From Pseudomonas sp. ABC1 (GTDB lineage Bacteria; Pseudomonadota; Gammaproteobacteria; Pseudomonadales; Pseudomonadaceae), in contig NZ_CP058349.1 in the NCBI RefSeq assembly GCF_013395055.1, positions 3,285,501 through 3,349,500 of the forward strand: a stretch of DNA of 64,000 nt, given 5' to 3'. The notes under the pieces are model-generated. The model was not told where the DNA came from. It made no database searches and was given only the letters and a program-made list of their open reading frames with translations. Shown here in pieces: positions 45,996 through 54,499 of the stretch (position 1 is its first letter; every line of letters begins with the position of its first letter). The position numbers were made by a program, and so were the translations under genes.

Positions 45996-47120
45996 TTGTC
46001 CCAGGAAATCCAATGGGTGCTCGACGACGAGCAACTTGCCCGGCTTTGCGAACGCTGGAGCCAGCAGCCTTATGTGGCGCTGGATACCGAGTTCATGCGG
46101 GTCGATACCTTTTATCCGATCGCCGGCCTGTTGCAGGTCTGCGATGGCCATGAAGTCTGGCTGATCGATCCGCTGTCGATCTCGGACTGGCGTGCGTTCG
46201 CCGCGCTGCTGGAGCATCCCGGCGTGGTCAAGGTGCTGCATGCCGGCAGCGAGGACCTGGAGGTCTTCCTGCACCTTGCCGGTGCCCTGCCGGTGCCGCT
46301 GTTCGATACGCAAGTGGCGGCGGGCTACCTGAATATCGGTTTCTCCATGGGTTATTCGCGCCTGGTCCACCAGGTGCTGGATATCGAGCTGCCCAAGGGC
46401 GAGACGCGTTCCGACTGGTTGCAGCGCCCGCTCAGTGATACCCAGGTGCGCTATGCCGCCGAGGACGTGCAGTACCTGGCCGAGCTTTACCTGGCCTTGA
46501 GCGCCCGTCTGTCTGCCGACAAGTTGGCCTGGATACTGGATGACGGTGCAGAACAGGTCAGCCAACTTCGCCGTGTGGTCGATCCGCGAGAGGTCTACCG
46601 CGACATCAAGCAGGCCTGGCGCTTGCGGCCGCAGCAACTGGCCGTCATGCGTGAGCTGGCGGCCTGGCGTGAGCGTGAGGCCCGTGAGCGCGATGTGCCG
46701 CGCAACCGCGTCGTGCGCGAGAACAGCCTGTGGCCGCTGGCGCGTACCCAGCCGCAGGACCTGGTCAGCCTGGCGCGTATCGAGGACATGCACCCGCGCA
46801 CCGTGCGCCAGGATGGCGAGACCCTGCTGGAGATCATCCGCCAGTCGGCCTCGCTTCCCGAGCAGGACTGGCCTGCAGCCCTGCCCGAACCGCTGCCGCT
46901 GGAGGTGTCGAGCCTGCTCAAGAAGCTGCGCGTGGTCGGCCAGCGTGAGGCGGAGCGCCTGGAGATCGTGCCCGAGCTGATGTTGCGCAAGAAGGTGCTC
47001 GAAGCCCTGCTCAAGACCGGCTACCCCAACGGTCCCTACCATTTGCCCGACTCCCTGCGCGGCTGGCGTCGCGAACTGATGGGACAGGCCCTGCTGGATA
47101 TTCTGGAGCGTCAGCCATGA
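45996..47120 (+). CDS. rnd: Ribonuclease D
   Basis: A 3'-5' exoribonuclease of the DEDD family acting in tRNA 3' maturation. The DEDD exonuclease core starts at DTEFMRVDTFYPIAGLLQ; the HRDC domain comes twice after about residue 205. I chose the TTG at 45996 because AAGGAG (45984-45989) lies six bases ahead and the length (374) equals Pseudomonas Rnd; an in-frame ATG at 45963 would add 11 residues that lack similarity. Its stop overlaps ycgL. Confidence 0.93.
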   Translation: MSQEIQWVLDDEQLARLCERWSQQPYVALDTEFMRVDTFYPIAGLLQVCDGHEVWLIDPLSISDWRAFAALLEHPGVVKVLHAGSEDLEVFLHLAGALPVPLFDTQVAAGYLNIGFSMGYSRLVHQVLDIELPKGETRSDWLQRPLSDTQVRYAAEDVQYLAELYLALSARLSADKLAWILDDGAEQVSQLRRVVDPREVYRDIKQAWRLRPQQLAVMRELAAWREREARERDVPRNRVVRENSLWPLARTQPQDLVSLARIEDMHPRTVRQDGETLLEIIRQSASLPEQDWPAALPEPLPLEVSSLLKKLRVVGQREAERLEIVPELMLRKKVLEALLKTGYPNGPYHLPDSLRGWRRELMGQALLDILERQP

Positions 47121-47410
47121 AACGTATCTGCTCGATCTACAAGAGTCGGCGCAAGAACGAGATGTACCTGTATGTATTGAAGCAGGATGCCCTGGCACGT
47201 GTGCCTGAGGCCTTGCTGGCGGCGTTCGGCGCGCCCATCCATGCGTTCGATATGGTCCTGAGCCCCGAGCGCCAACTGGCCCGGGAAGATATCGCTCAGG
47301 TGCTGGCCAACCTCGACCAGCAGGGCTATCACCTGCAGATGCCGCCGCCCGAGGACGACTATATCCAGCACCTGCCGGAAGAGCTGCTGACGCGCAACGA
47401 CCCGGTCTGA
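47117..47410 (+). CDS. ycgL: YcgL-domain protein
   Basis: A 97-residue protein of the YcgL family (MKRICSIYKSRRKNEMYLYV start, DMVLSPERQLAREDI, GYHLQMPPPEDDY). It overlaps the rnd stop by four bases (ATGA), the usual rnd-ycgL arrangement in gammaproteobacteria. Function unknown; a link with RNA metabolism is inferred from the coupling. Confidence 0.93.
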   Translation: MKRICSIYKSRRKNEMYLYVLKQDALARVPEALLAAFGAPIHAFDMVLSPERQLAREDIAQVLANLDQQGYHLQMPPPEDDYIQHLPEELLTRNDPV

Positions 47411-47540
47411 CGGCTGGCCGGTACGGCGGCGGGTTTCTGCCGCTTTCCGTTCGTCCTGTTCGGCCATGCCTGGCGCTTGAAGCGCGGTGCGGCAGACCCT
47501 AGACTTGCCGGCCTTTTACCCTGTGTGACTGCCCGCTTTC

Positions 47541-47990
47541 ATGGCTGCCAAAGTCGAACCCTTCTGGATACGCAAGACGCTCTCCCAGCTCGATCGTGAC
47601 GAGTGGGAGTCGCTGTGCGATGGCTGCGGCCTGTGCTGCCTGCAGAAACTGGAAGACGAGGAAGATGGCGCCGTCTACTACACCCGCGTGGCCTGCAAGC
47701 TGCTGGACCTGCAGACCTGCCAGTGCAGTGACTATCCCGCCCGACGCGCGAGCGTGCCTGATTGCATCCAGCTGACCGCCGCCGATGCGGTGGATTTCAA
47801 ATGGTTGCCGCCAACCTGCGGTTATCGGCTGGTGGCCGAAGGCAAGGACCTGCCGCTATGGCATCACCTGGTCTGCGGTGACCGGCAGGCGGTACATGAC
47901 GAGCGCATTTCCCAGGCGGGTCGCATGATTGCCGAAGACAGTGTGGATGAGGATGATTGGGAGCAATACCTGATTTTCCGTGCTGGTTGA
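47541..47990 (+). CDS. ycgN: YcgN-family cysteine-cluster protein (UPF0260)
   Basis: A 149-residue protein with the CxxCxxCC-type cluster CDGCGLCCLQKL near residues 28-39 and further cysteines (CKLLDLQTCQCSDYPARRASVPDC), typical of the zinc/iron-chelating YcgN/YkgJ family. Close to ycgL, as often. Likely a metal-binding protein; function not known. Confidence 0.93.
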   Translation: MAAKVEPFWIRKTLSQLDRDEWESLCDGCGLCCLQKLEDEEDGAVYYTRVACKLLDLQTCQCSDYPARRASVPDCIQLTAADAVDFKWLPPTCGYRLVAEGKDLPLWHHLVCGDRQAVHDERISQAGRMIAEDSVDEDDWEQYLIFRAG

Positions 47991-48014
47991 TCCGTTCCCT
48001 TGAGGAGTTCCGTC

Positions 48015-49241
48015 ATGCCCGTTCGTTTGCTGCCGCTGCTCGTTGTGCCGCTCCTGTCCCTCGGCAGCATGACCGCTGTCGCTGCGCCCAAATCCGACCT
48101 GGATTATCAGGTCAGCCTTCTGCCCGAGGATGGGCAGGCGCTGGTACGCGTGATCCTGGAGAAGGGCGAGGTCATCCGCTCTTTCGACTTCAACCTGGGC
48201 GACGACGGTCGCTACAGCGATTTCCAGGCCGATGGTGAATGGAGCGAGGCGCAGCCAGGTCGTGGCGTCTGGCGTCCGGCCAGTGGCAAGGCAGTGCTCA
48301 GCTATCGGGTACGCTTGAGCAGTGTCCGCGACAATGGCCGTTACGATGCCCGCATGACGGATGACTGGGCGCTGTTTCGTGGTGATGACCTGATCCCGTC
48401 CGCCAGGCTCGACGAGCGAGAGGGCACCCGGCTGACCGCCCGCCTGGCCTTCGAGCTGCCGGACGGCTGGAAAAGCGTCGAGACCGGCTGGCCGCGCATC
48501 GGCAAGAACCGCTTCCGTATCGACAACCCCGAGCGCCTGTTCGACCGGCCCACCGGCTGGATGGTGGCCGGCAAGCTGGGTACGCGCCGCACTCGCCTGG
48601 GGGAAACCGATGTCAGCGTTTCCGCACCGGTGGGCGAGGGCGTGCGACGCATGGATATCCTGACCCTGCTCACCTTCGTCTGGCCGCAGGTGCAGCAGGT
48701 GTTCCCGCGTGACCCGGCCAAGCTGCTGGTGGTCGGCGCTGGCGATCCGATGTGGCGTGGCGGCCTTTCCGGGCCCAATTCGCTGTTCATGCACGCCGAC
48801 CGTCCGCTGGTCAGCGAAAACGGCACCAGTTCGCTGGTGCATGAGTTGGTGCATGTCTTCAGTCGCATCCGTGCCCGTGACCGAAGTGACTGGATCACCG
48901 AAGGCATCGCCGAGTATTACGCCATCGAACTGATGCGTCGTGCCGGCGGCATGAGCGAAGAACGCTATCAGGCCGTGCGGGCGCATCTGATCAAATGGAG
49001 CAAAAGTGTCGACAGTCTGCGCACTGACCGTGCCAGCGGGCCGGTGACCGCCAGGGCCGTTCTGCTGCTCCAGGACCTGGACAAAGAGATCCGCCAGCGC
49101 AGCAAGAGCCGGCACTCGCTGGATGATGTCAGCCGTGGCCTGATGCGCCTGGACAAAGTCAGTACCGAGGATTTTGTCGACATTACCGAGACCCTGCTCG
49201 GCGCCGGTTCGAAAGTGCTCGACAGCAAGTTATTGCGCTGA
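48015..49241 (+). CDS. Secreted gluzincin-type metallopeptidase-like protein
   Basis: A 408-residue exported protein. Signal peptide about 1-24 (AVAAP). Residues 27-210 form a beta-rich region resembling the N-terminal domain of M1/M61 aminopeptidases; the zinc site HELVH is at 276-280 and the second glutamate is in WITEGIAEYY (Glu296), as in gluzincins. No named family member is recognised. It may be an envelope peptidase. TGAGGAG before the ATG at 48015 chooses this start; an in-frame ATG at 48000 would move the signal peptide inward. Confidence 0.75.
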   Translation: MPVRLLPLLVVPLLSLGSMTAVAAPKSDLDYQVSLLPEDGQALVRVILEKGEVIRSFDFNLGDDGRYSDFQADGEWSEAQPGRGVWRPASGKAVLSYRVRLSSVRDNGRYDARMTDDWALFRGDDLIPSARLDEREGTRLTARLAFELPDGWKSVETGWPRIGKNRFRIDNPERLFDRPTGWMVAGKLGTRRTRLGETDVSVSAPVGEGVRRMDILTLLTFVWPQVQQVFPRDPAKLLVVGAGDPMWRGGLSGPNSLFMHADRPLVSENGTSSLVHELVHVFSRIRARDRSDWITEGIAEYYAIELMRRAGGMSEERYQAVRAHLIKWSKSVDSLRTDRASGPVTARAVLLLQDLDKEIRQRSKSRHSLDDVSRGLMRLDKVSTEDFVDITETLLGAGSKVLDSKLLR

Positions 49242-49285
49242 CCGGGCAATTGGTCATTTTCTATATACCCGGCGGATAACGCCGA

Positions 49286-49291
49286 TATAAT
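49286..49291 (+). promoter_or_regulatory. Probable -10 element of alaS
   Basis: TATAAT 94 bases before the alaS ATG in a 143-base gap. No good -35 hexamer is found at the usual spacing. Confidence 0.4.
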
Positions 49292-49384
49292 GCGGCCCTT
49301 TGCCGGCTATTAGTCGCTCGCTGCAACAGGGTTTCGATGCCATTCCCTGTGCGGTCGCCGGGCCGTCGTTTCCTGGAAGAATCT

Positions 49385-52009
49385 ATGAAAAGCGCTGAAA
49401 TCCGTGAAGCCTTCCTCCGCTTCTTCGAAGCGAAGGGGCATACCCGCGTCGCCTCCAGTTCGCTGATCCCGGCGAACGATCCGACCCTGCTGTTCACCAA
49501 CGCAGGGATGAACCAGTTCAAGGACTGCTTCCTCGGCCTGGAAAAGCGCGCCTATACCCGTGCCACCACCAGCCAGAAGTGCGTGCGTGCCGGCGGCAAG
49601 CACAACGACCTGGAGAACGTCGGCTACACCGCGCGCCACCATACCTTCTTCGAGATGCTCGGTAACTTCAGCTTCGGCGACTACTTCAAGCGCGATGCCA
49701 TCACTTTCGCCTGGGAGTTCCTGACCAGCGAGCAGTGGCTGAACCTGCCGCAGGAAAAACTCTGGGTCACCGTCTACGCCAGCGATGACGAGGCCTACGA
49801 CATCTGGAACAAGGACGTCGGCGTGCCGGCCGAGCGACTGATCCGCATCGGTGACAACAAAGGTGCGCCGTACGCATCGGACAACTTCTGGGCCATGGGC
49901 GATACCGGCCCTTGCGGTCCCTGCACGGAAATCTTCTTCGACCACGGCGCGCATATCTGGGGAGGCCCGCCCGGCTCGCCGGAGGAAGACGGCGATCGCT
50001 ACATCGAGATCTGGAACAACGTCTTCATGCAGTTCAACCGTACTGCTGACGGCGTGCTGCACCCGCTGCCGGCGCCGAGCGTGGACACCGGCATGGGGTT
50101 GGAGCGCATCAGCGCGGTGTTGCAGCACGTCAACTCGAACTACGAGATCGACCTGTTCCAGAGCCTGCTGAATGCCGCCGCCGATGCCATCGGTTGCGCC
50201 AACGAAGGCCAGGCTTCGCTGAAGGTGGTGGCCGACCATATCCGTTCCTGCGGCTTCCTGATCGCCGATGGCGTCACGCCGTCCAACGAAGGGCGTGGCT
50301 ATGTGCTGCGGCGCATCATTCGCCGGGCCAGCCGGCACGGTAACAAGCTGGGCGCCAAGGGCACTTTCTTCCATCGTATCGTCGCCGCGCTGGTGGCCGA
50401 GATGGGCGATGCCTTTCCCGAACTCAAGCAACAGCAGGCGCATATCGAGCGCGTGTTGAAGAACGAGGAAGAGCAGTTCGCCAAGACCCTGGAGCAAGGG
50501 CTGAAAATCCTCGAACAGGATCTGGCCGGCCTGCAAGGCAAGGTGATTCCTGGTGACGTAGTGTTCAAGCTCTATGACACCTACGGCTTCCCGGTCGACC
50601 TGACCGGCGATATTGCCCGCGAGCGCGGCCTGAGCCTCGACGAGGACGGCTTCGAACGCGAGATGCAGGCCCAGCGCGAGCGTGCTCGTTCGGCCAGCGC
50701 CTTTGGTATGGACTACAACAGCCTGGTCAAGGTCGAGGGCGAAACCCGCTTTACCGGTTATGCCGTGACCCGCGACCAGGGCCGTGTGCTGGCGCTGTTC
50801 CGCGACGGCGTGGCGGTCGAACGCCTGCAGGCTGGCGAGGCGGGCGTGGTGGTGCTCGACCGGACACCGTTCTATGCCGAGTCTGGTGGTCAGGTCGGCG
50901 ACAGCGGCTATCTGCAGGTTGGCGATGCCCGCTTTGACGTGCAGGACACCAACAAGGCGGGCGCGGCGTTCCTGCACCATGGCGTGCTGGCTGCTGGCAG
51001 CCTGGCCGTGGGCGAGCAGGTCGATGCCGTGGTGGATGCCTCGGTGCGCCAGGCCACGGCCCTGAACCACTCGGCGACCCACCTGTTGCATGCGGCGCTG
51101 CGGGAAATCCTTGGCGAGCATGTCAGCCAGAAAGGCTCGTTGGTGGACAGCCAGCGCCTGCGTTTCGATTTCAGCCACTTCGAAGCCATCACTCCCGCTC
51201 AGTTGAAGGCGCTGGAGGATCGCGTCAACGCTGAGATCCGCCGCAACACGCCCGTGGAAACCGAAGAGACCGACATCGAGACCGCCAAGCGCAAGGGCGC
51301 CATGGCCCTGTTCGGCGAAAAGTACGGCGACCGGGTCCGTGTCCTGACCATGGGCGCAGGCTTTTCGGTTGAACTGTGTGGCGGTACCCATGCTGCCCGC
51401 ACGGGCGATATCGGCGTGTTCAAGATCACCAGCGAAGGCGGCGTCGCGGCAGGCGTCCGTCGGTTGGAAGCGGTTACCGGTGCTGGCGCCCTGGCCTACC
51501 TGAACGGTGCCGAGGAGCAGCTCAAGGACGCCGCCACCCTGGTCAAGGGCAGCCGCGACAACCTGCTGGAGAAGCTCGGCGGCCTGCTGGAGCGCAATCG
51601 CCAGTTGGAAAAGGAACTGGAACAGTTGAAGGCCAAGGCCACCAGTGCCACGGGCGATGACCTGGTGGGTTCCGCCGTGGACGTGAAAGGCGTCAAGGTG
51701 CTGGCCGCGCGCCTGGATGGTCTGGATGGCAAGGCCTTGCTGGCCCTGGTCGACCAATTGAAGAACAAGCTGGGCAGCGCGTTGATACTGCTGGGCAGCG
51801 AGCTGGACGGCAAGGTGGTACTGGTCGCTGGTGTGACCCAGGACCTGACTGCCAAGCTCAAGGCGGGCGACCTGATGAAGCAGGCCGCTGCGGGTGTCGG
51901 CGGTAAAGGCGGCGGTCGTCCCGACATGGCCCAGGGTGGCGGCACTGAGCCGTCCCGGCTGGACGAGACCCTGGCCCAGGCCGTGGCTTTCGTCGAACAG
52001 CGCGTCTGA
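49385..52009 (+). CDS. alaS: Alanyl-tRNA synthetase
   Basis: Charges tRNA-Ala. 874 residues. Class II catalytic core (SSLIPANDPTLLFTNAGMNQF; RATTSQKCVRAGGKHNDLENVG), editing-domain zinc motif HSATHLLHAAL and CGGTHAARTGDIG, and a C-terminal glycine-rich C-Ala domain (GVGGKGGGRPDMAQGGG). The ATG at 49385 (MKSAEIREAFLRFF) is standard. It heads the alaS-lysC-rsmA-tRNA block conserved in Pseudomonas. Confidence 0.98.
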   Translation: MKSAEIREAFLRFFEAKGHTRVASSSLIPANDPTLLFTNAGMNQFKDCFLGLEKRAYTRATTSQKCVRAGGKHNDLENVGYTARHHTFFEMLGNFSFGDYFKRDAITFAWEFLTSEQWLNLPQEKLWVTVYASDDEAYDIWNKDVGVPAERLIRIGDNKGAPYASDNFWAMGDTGPCGPCTEIFFDHGAHIWGGPPGSPEEDGDRYIEIWNNVFMQFNRTADGVLHPLPAPSVDTGMGLERISAVLQHVNSNYEIDLFQSLLNAAADAIGCANEGQASLKVVADHIRSCGFLIADGVTPSNEGRGYVLRRIIRRASRHGNKLGAKGTFFHRIVAALVAEMGDAFPELKQQQAHIERVLKNEEEQFAKTLEQGLKILEQDLAGLQGKVIPGDVVFKLYDTYGFPVDLTGDIARERGLSLDEDGFEREMQAQRERARSASAFGMDYNSLVKVEGETRFTGYAVTRDQGRVLALFRDGVAVERLQAGEAGVVVLDRTPFYAESGGQVGDSGYLQVGDARFDVQDTNKAGAAFLHHGVLAAGSLAVGEQVDAVVDASVRQATALNHSATHLLHAALREILGEHVSQKGSLVDSQRLRFDFSHFEAITPAQLKALEDRVNAEIRRNTPVETEETDIETAKRKGAMALFGEKYGDRVRVLTMGAGFSVELCGGTHAARTGDIGVFKITSEGGVAAGVRRLEAVTGAGALAYLNGAEEQLKDAATLVKGSRDNLLEKLGGLLERNRQLEKELEQLKAKATSATGDDLVGSAVDVKGVKVLAARLDGLDGKALLALVDQLKNKLGSALILLGSELDGKVVLVAGVTQDLTAKLKAGDLMKQAAAGVGGKGGGRPDMAQGGGTEPSRLDETLAQAVAFVEQRV

Positions 52010-52018
52010 GTGCTTCGG

Positions 52019-52039
52019 CAAGGGGCCGAATGGCCCTTG
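52019..52039 (+). terminator. Weak hairpin between alaS and lysC
   Basis: CAAGGGGCC-GAAT-GGCCCTTG with one bulged G, nine bases after the alaS stop. No T-run; it may only slow transcription. Confidence 0.4.
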
Positions 52040-52103
52040 TGCCGCTGACGCAGCGAATGCAGGAATTCACTGGATGCCCTTCGGGGCGGTGTAGGCGATA
52101 AGA

Positions 52104-53339
52104 ATGGCATTGATCGTACAGAAGTTCGGTGGCACCTCGGTCGGCACGGTCGAGCGCATCCAGCAGGTGGCCGAGAAGGTCCAGCGTTTCCGCGAGCGCG
52201 GCGATGACATTGTGGTGGTGGTCTCGGCCATGAGCGGGGAAACCAACCGCCTGATCGACCTGGCCCGGCAAATCAGCCAACAACCGGTGCCGCGCGAACT
52301 GGACGTGATGGTTTCCACCGGCGAGCAGGTGACCATCGCGCTGTTGGCCATGGCCCTGATCGAGCGTGGCGTGCCCGCCATTTCCTACACGGGCAGCCAG
52401 GCCGGTATCGTCACCGACAGCGTGCACACCAAGGCACGCATCCTCAGCATCGACGCACAGAAGATTCGCGACGAGCTCTCGGCGGGGCGCGTGGTGGTGG
52501 TCGCCGGGTTCCAGGGCGTGGACGAGCAGGGCAACATCTCCACCTTGGGCCGTGGTGGTTCCGATACCACCGGCGTCGCCCTGGCCGCTGCGCTGAAGGC
52601 GGACGAGTGCCAGATCTACACCGACGTGGACGGCGTCTACACCACCGATCCGCGTGTGGTCGCCAAGGCGCGTCGCCTCGACCGCATCACCTTCGAGGAA
52701 ATGCTGGAGATGGCCAGCCTGGGCTCCAAGGTGTTGCAGATTCGCGCCGTCGAGTTCGCCGGCAAATACAGCGTGCCGTTGCGTGTCTTGCACAGTTTCC
52801 AGGAGGGGCCCGGTACCCTCATCACCCTTGACGAAGAGGAACCCATGGAACAGCCCATTATCTCCGGCATCGCTTTCAACCGTGACGAAGCCAAGCTGAC
52901 CATTCGCGGCGTTCCGGACACTCCCGGCGTGGCGTTCAGGATTCTCGGCCCCATCAGCGCCGCGAACGTCGAGGTGGACATGATCGTGCAGAACGTCGCG
53001 CACGATAACACCACGGACTTCACCTTCACCGTGCACCGCAATGACTACAACAATGCCCTGCAAGTGCTGCAGAAGGCGGCGGGTGAGCTCAAGGCGCGTG
53101 AAGTCGTTGGCGACACGGAGATCGCCAAGGTATCCATTGTAGGGGTTGGCATGCGCTCCCACGCGGGCGTCGCCAGCTGCATGTTCGAGGCGCTGGCCAG
53201 GGAAAACATCAATATTCAGATGATCTCGACCTCCGAGATCAAGGTGTCGGTGGTGATCGAGGAGAAATACCTCGAGCTTGCAGTGCGTGCGCTGCATACC
53301 GCCTTCGAACTGGATGCTCCGGCCAGTAAGGGGGAGTGA
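52104..53339 (+). CDS. lysC: Aspartate kinase
   Basis: Phosphorylates aspartate, first step to lysine, threonine, methionine and diaminopimelate. 411 residues: amino-acid kinase domain (VQKFGGTSVGTVERIQ, VVSAMSGETNRLI, GRGGSDTTGVALAAAL) and two ACT domains (about 265-410; ISGIAFNRDEAKLTIRGVPDTPG, VSIVGVGMRSHAGVAS) for feedback control. An in-frame ATG at 52845, behind a purine-rich stretch, could give a separate regulatory (beta) subunit of 164 residues, as known in some other bacteria. Confidence 0.96.
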   Translation: MALIVQKFGGTSVGTVERIQQVAEKVQRFRERGDDIVVVVSAMSGETNRLIDLARQISQQPVPRELDVMVSTGEQVTIALLAMALIERGVPAISYTGSQAGIVTDSVHTKARILSIDAQKIRDELSAGRVVVVAGFQGVDEQGNISTLGRGGSDTTGVALAAALKADECQIYTDVDGVYTTDPRVVAKARRLDRITFEEMLEMASLGSKVLQIRAVEFAGKYSVPLRVLHSFQEGPGTLITLDEEEPMEQPIISGIAFNRDEAKLTIRGVPDTPGVAFRILGPISAANVEVDMIVQNVAHDNTTDFTFTVHRNDYNNALQVLQKAAGELKAREVVGDTEIAKVSIVGVGMRSHAGVASCMFEALARENINIQMISTSEIKVSVVIEEKYLELAVRALHTAFELDAPASKGE

Positions 53340-53514
53340 GCAGAGCAGGAAAGGCGCATTGCGCCTTCCGTCGTTTGGGGTGGAGCGAAGGGAACTTTGA
53401 GCGCGCACTGGCAGGTCACATACCTTGTGAGAGTGCCAGGCTTGGGTTCACGGAGTACCGTCCGTTTTATCTTGCAGACTATTTTCTGACTGAATCCGTT
53501 TTAAGGAGAAAGGA

Positions 53515-53700
53515 ATGCTGATTCTGACTCGCCGGGTCGGGGAGACCTTGATGGTGGGTGACGAGGTGACCGTCACTGTGCTGGGTGTGAAGGGTAATCA
53601 GGTACGCATTGGCGTGAACGCGCCAAAAGAGGTTGCCGTACACCGTGAGGAGATTTACCAGCGCATCCAGAAAGAAAAGGATGACGAACCAAGCCATTAA
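53515..53700 (+). CDS. rsmA: RsmA/CsrA RNA-binding global regulator
   Basis: A 61-residue homodimeric protein that binds GGA motifs in mRNA leaders, blocking translation; antagonised by RsmY/Z-type RNAs. MLILTRRVGETLMVGDEVTVTV and VHREEIYQRIQ are diagnostic. A strong AAGGAG lies at 53503-53508. RsmA is known to control biofilm genes and c-di-GMP enzymes in Pseudomonas, so the adhesin loci of this window are plausible indirect targets. Confidence 0.98.
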   Translation: MLILTRRVGETLMVGDEVTVTVLGVKGNQVRIGVNAPKEVAVHREEIYQRIQKEKDDEPSH

Positions 53701-53720
53701 TTTTTATCCGATTTTTGGCT

Positions 53721-53748
53721 TTGCAAACGGGGTAAAGGCAGGTATGAT
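53721..53748 (+). promoter_or_regulatory. Promoter of tRNA-Ser
   Basis: TTGCAA, 16-base spacer, TATGAT, ending 14 bases before the tRNA. Near-consensus sigma-70 promoter with a GC-rich stretch between -10 and gene. Confidence 0.75.
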
Positions 53749-53762
53749 GCGCCCCGTGTTGC

Positions 53763-53853
53763 GGAGAGGTGGCCGAGTGGCCGAAGGCGCTCCCCTGCTA
53801 AGGGAGTACACCTCAAAAGGGTGTCGGGGGTTCGAATCCCCCCTTCTCCGCCA
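53763..53853 (+). tRNA. tRNA-Ser (anticodon GCT)
   Basis: 91 bases including an encoded CCA. The acceptor stem GGAGAGG pairs with CTTCTCC; D-arm, long class II variable arm, and T-loop GGTTCGAATCC are all present. The anticodon loop CTGCTAA gives anticodon GCT (53797-53799), reading AGC/AGU. Confidence 0.97.
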
Positions 53854-53906
53854 TATAAAGCAATATAGAAAAACGTTAGCAAGTCGTTGTAAATGAACGA
53901 AAAAAC

Positions 53907-53934
53907 TTGATAACGAAGATTTTGAATCTATAAT
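53907..53934 (+). promoter_or_regulatory. Promoter of the tRNA-Arg genes
   Basis: TTGATA, 16-base spacer, TATAAT, ending 14 bases before the first tRNA-Arg. Strong sigma-70 promoter in AT-rich sequence. Confidence 0.8.
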
Positions 53935-53948
53935 GCGCAACGCTTCGC

Positions 53949-54025
53949 GGACTCATAGCTCAGCTGGATAGAGTACTCGGCTACGAACCGAGCGGTCGGA
54001 GGTTCGAATCCTCCTGAGTCCGCCA
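53949..54025 (+). tRNA. tRNA-Arg (anticodon ACG), copy 1
   Basis: 77 bases with encoded CCA. Acceptor GGACTCA pairs with TGAGTCC; anticodon loop CTACGAA gives ACG (53983-53985), read as ICG after editing by TadA, covering CGU/CGC/CGA. Sequence identical to the next copy. Confidence 0.97.
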
Positions 54026-54095
54026 TCTCTCGATGGCAATCACTGTAAAGTGGTTGAAATCAGAACCAGTGGTGATCTGGTATAAAAACACTCAT

Positions 54096-54172
54096 GGACT
54101 CATAGCTCAGCTGGATAGAGTACTCGGCTACGAACCGAGCGGTCGGAGGTTCGAATCCTCCTGAGTCCGCCA
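54096..54172 (+). tRNA. tRNA-Arg (anticodon ACG), copy 2
   Basis: Identical in all 77 bases to the first copy, 70 bases downstream, with encoded CCA. A tandem duplication raising gene dosage. A terminator follows six bases later. Confidence 0.97.
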
Positions 54173-54177
54173 TATTG

Positions 54178-54208
54178 AAAAGGCCTGCAACGATGCAGGC
54201 CTTTTTCA
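54178..54208 (+). terminator. Rho-independent terminator of the tRNA operon
   Basis: AAAAGGCCTGCA-ACGA-TGCAGGCCTTTTT then CATTT. Perfect stem and T-run. Confidence 0.92.
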
Positions 54209-54356
54209 TTTCCGCCGCCTGGAACCATCAGGCTCGCCCCAGATAAAACCGCCAGTGAGTGACTTTCTGTAACCTGGCGCTGTCCATACTAGGCAGCAGC
54301 ATCCGCAAGCGCTTGTATTGCCTGTATTTCGCTGCGGCAGTGTCAGTTGTCAGTGT

Positions 54357-54362
54357 TATAAT
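54357..54362 (+). promoter_or_regulatory. Probable -10 element of mgtE
   Basis: TATAAT 138 bases ahead of the mgtE ATG, within the 327-base gene-free stretch after the tRNAs. It implies a 5' leader of about 130 bases, which contains a possible 19-codon frame at 54401-54460. No known magnesium riboswitch is recognised. Confidence 0.5.
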
Positions 54363-54499
54363 CGCGCGGTCCGCCCCACAGGGCATTCGGAATCTTTCCC
54401 ATGGACTTACCCAGTAGTCGTTCAATTTTCTCTTGTGCCAATCAGGCTGTAATCGATTGATTGCCCCGGCGTGCTCCTCCGCTGGGGGTGGAGTGCGTC

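Noticed and set aside
53763..54172. tRNA cluster as the attachment site of an integrated island
   Set aside because: No integrase, no tRNA 3'-end direct repeat elsewhere in the window, and the genes around are core.
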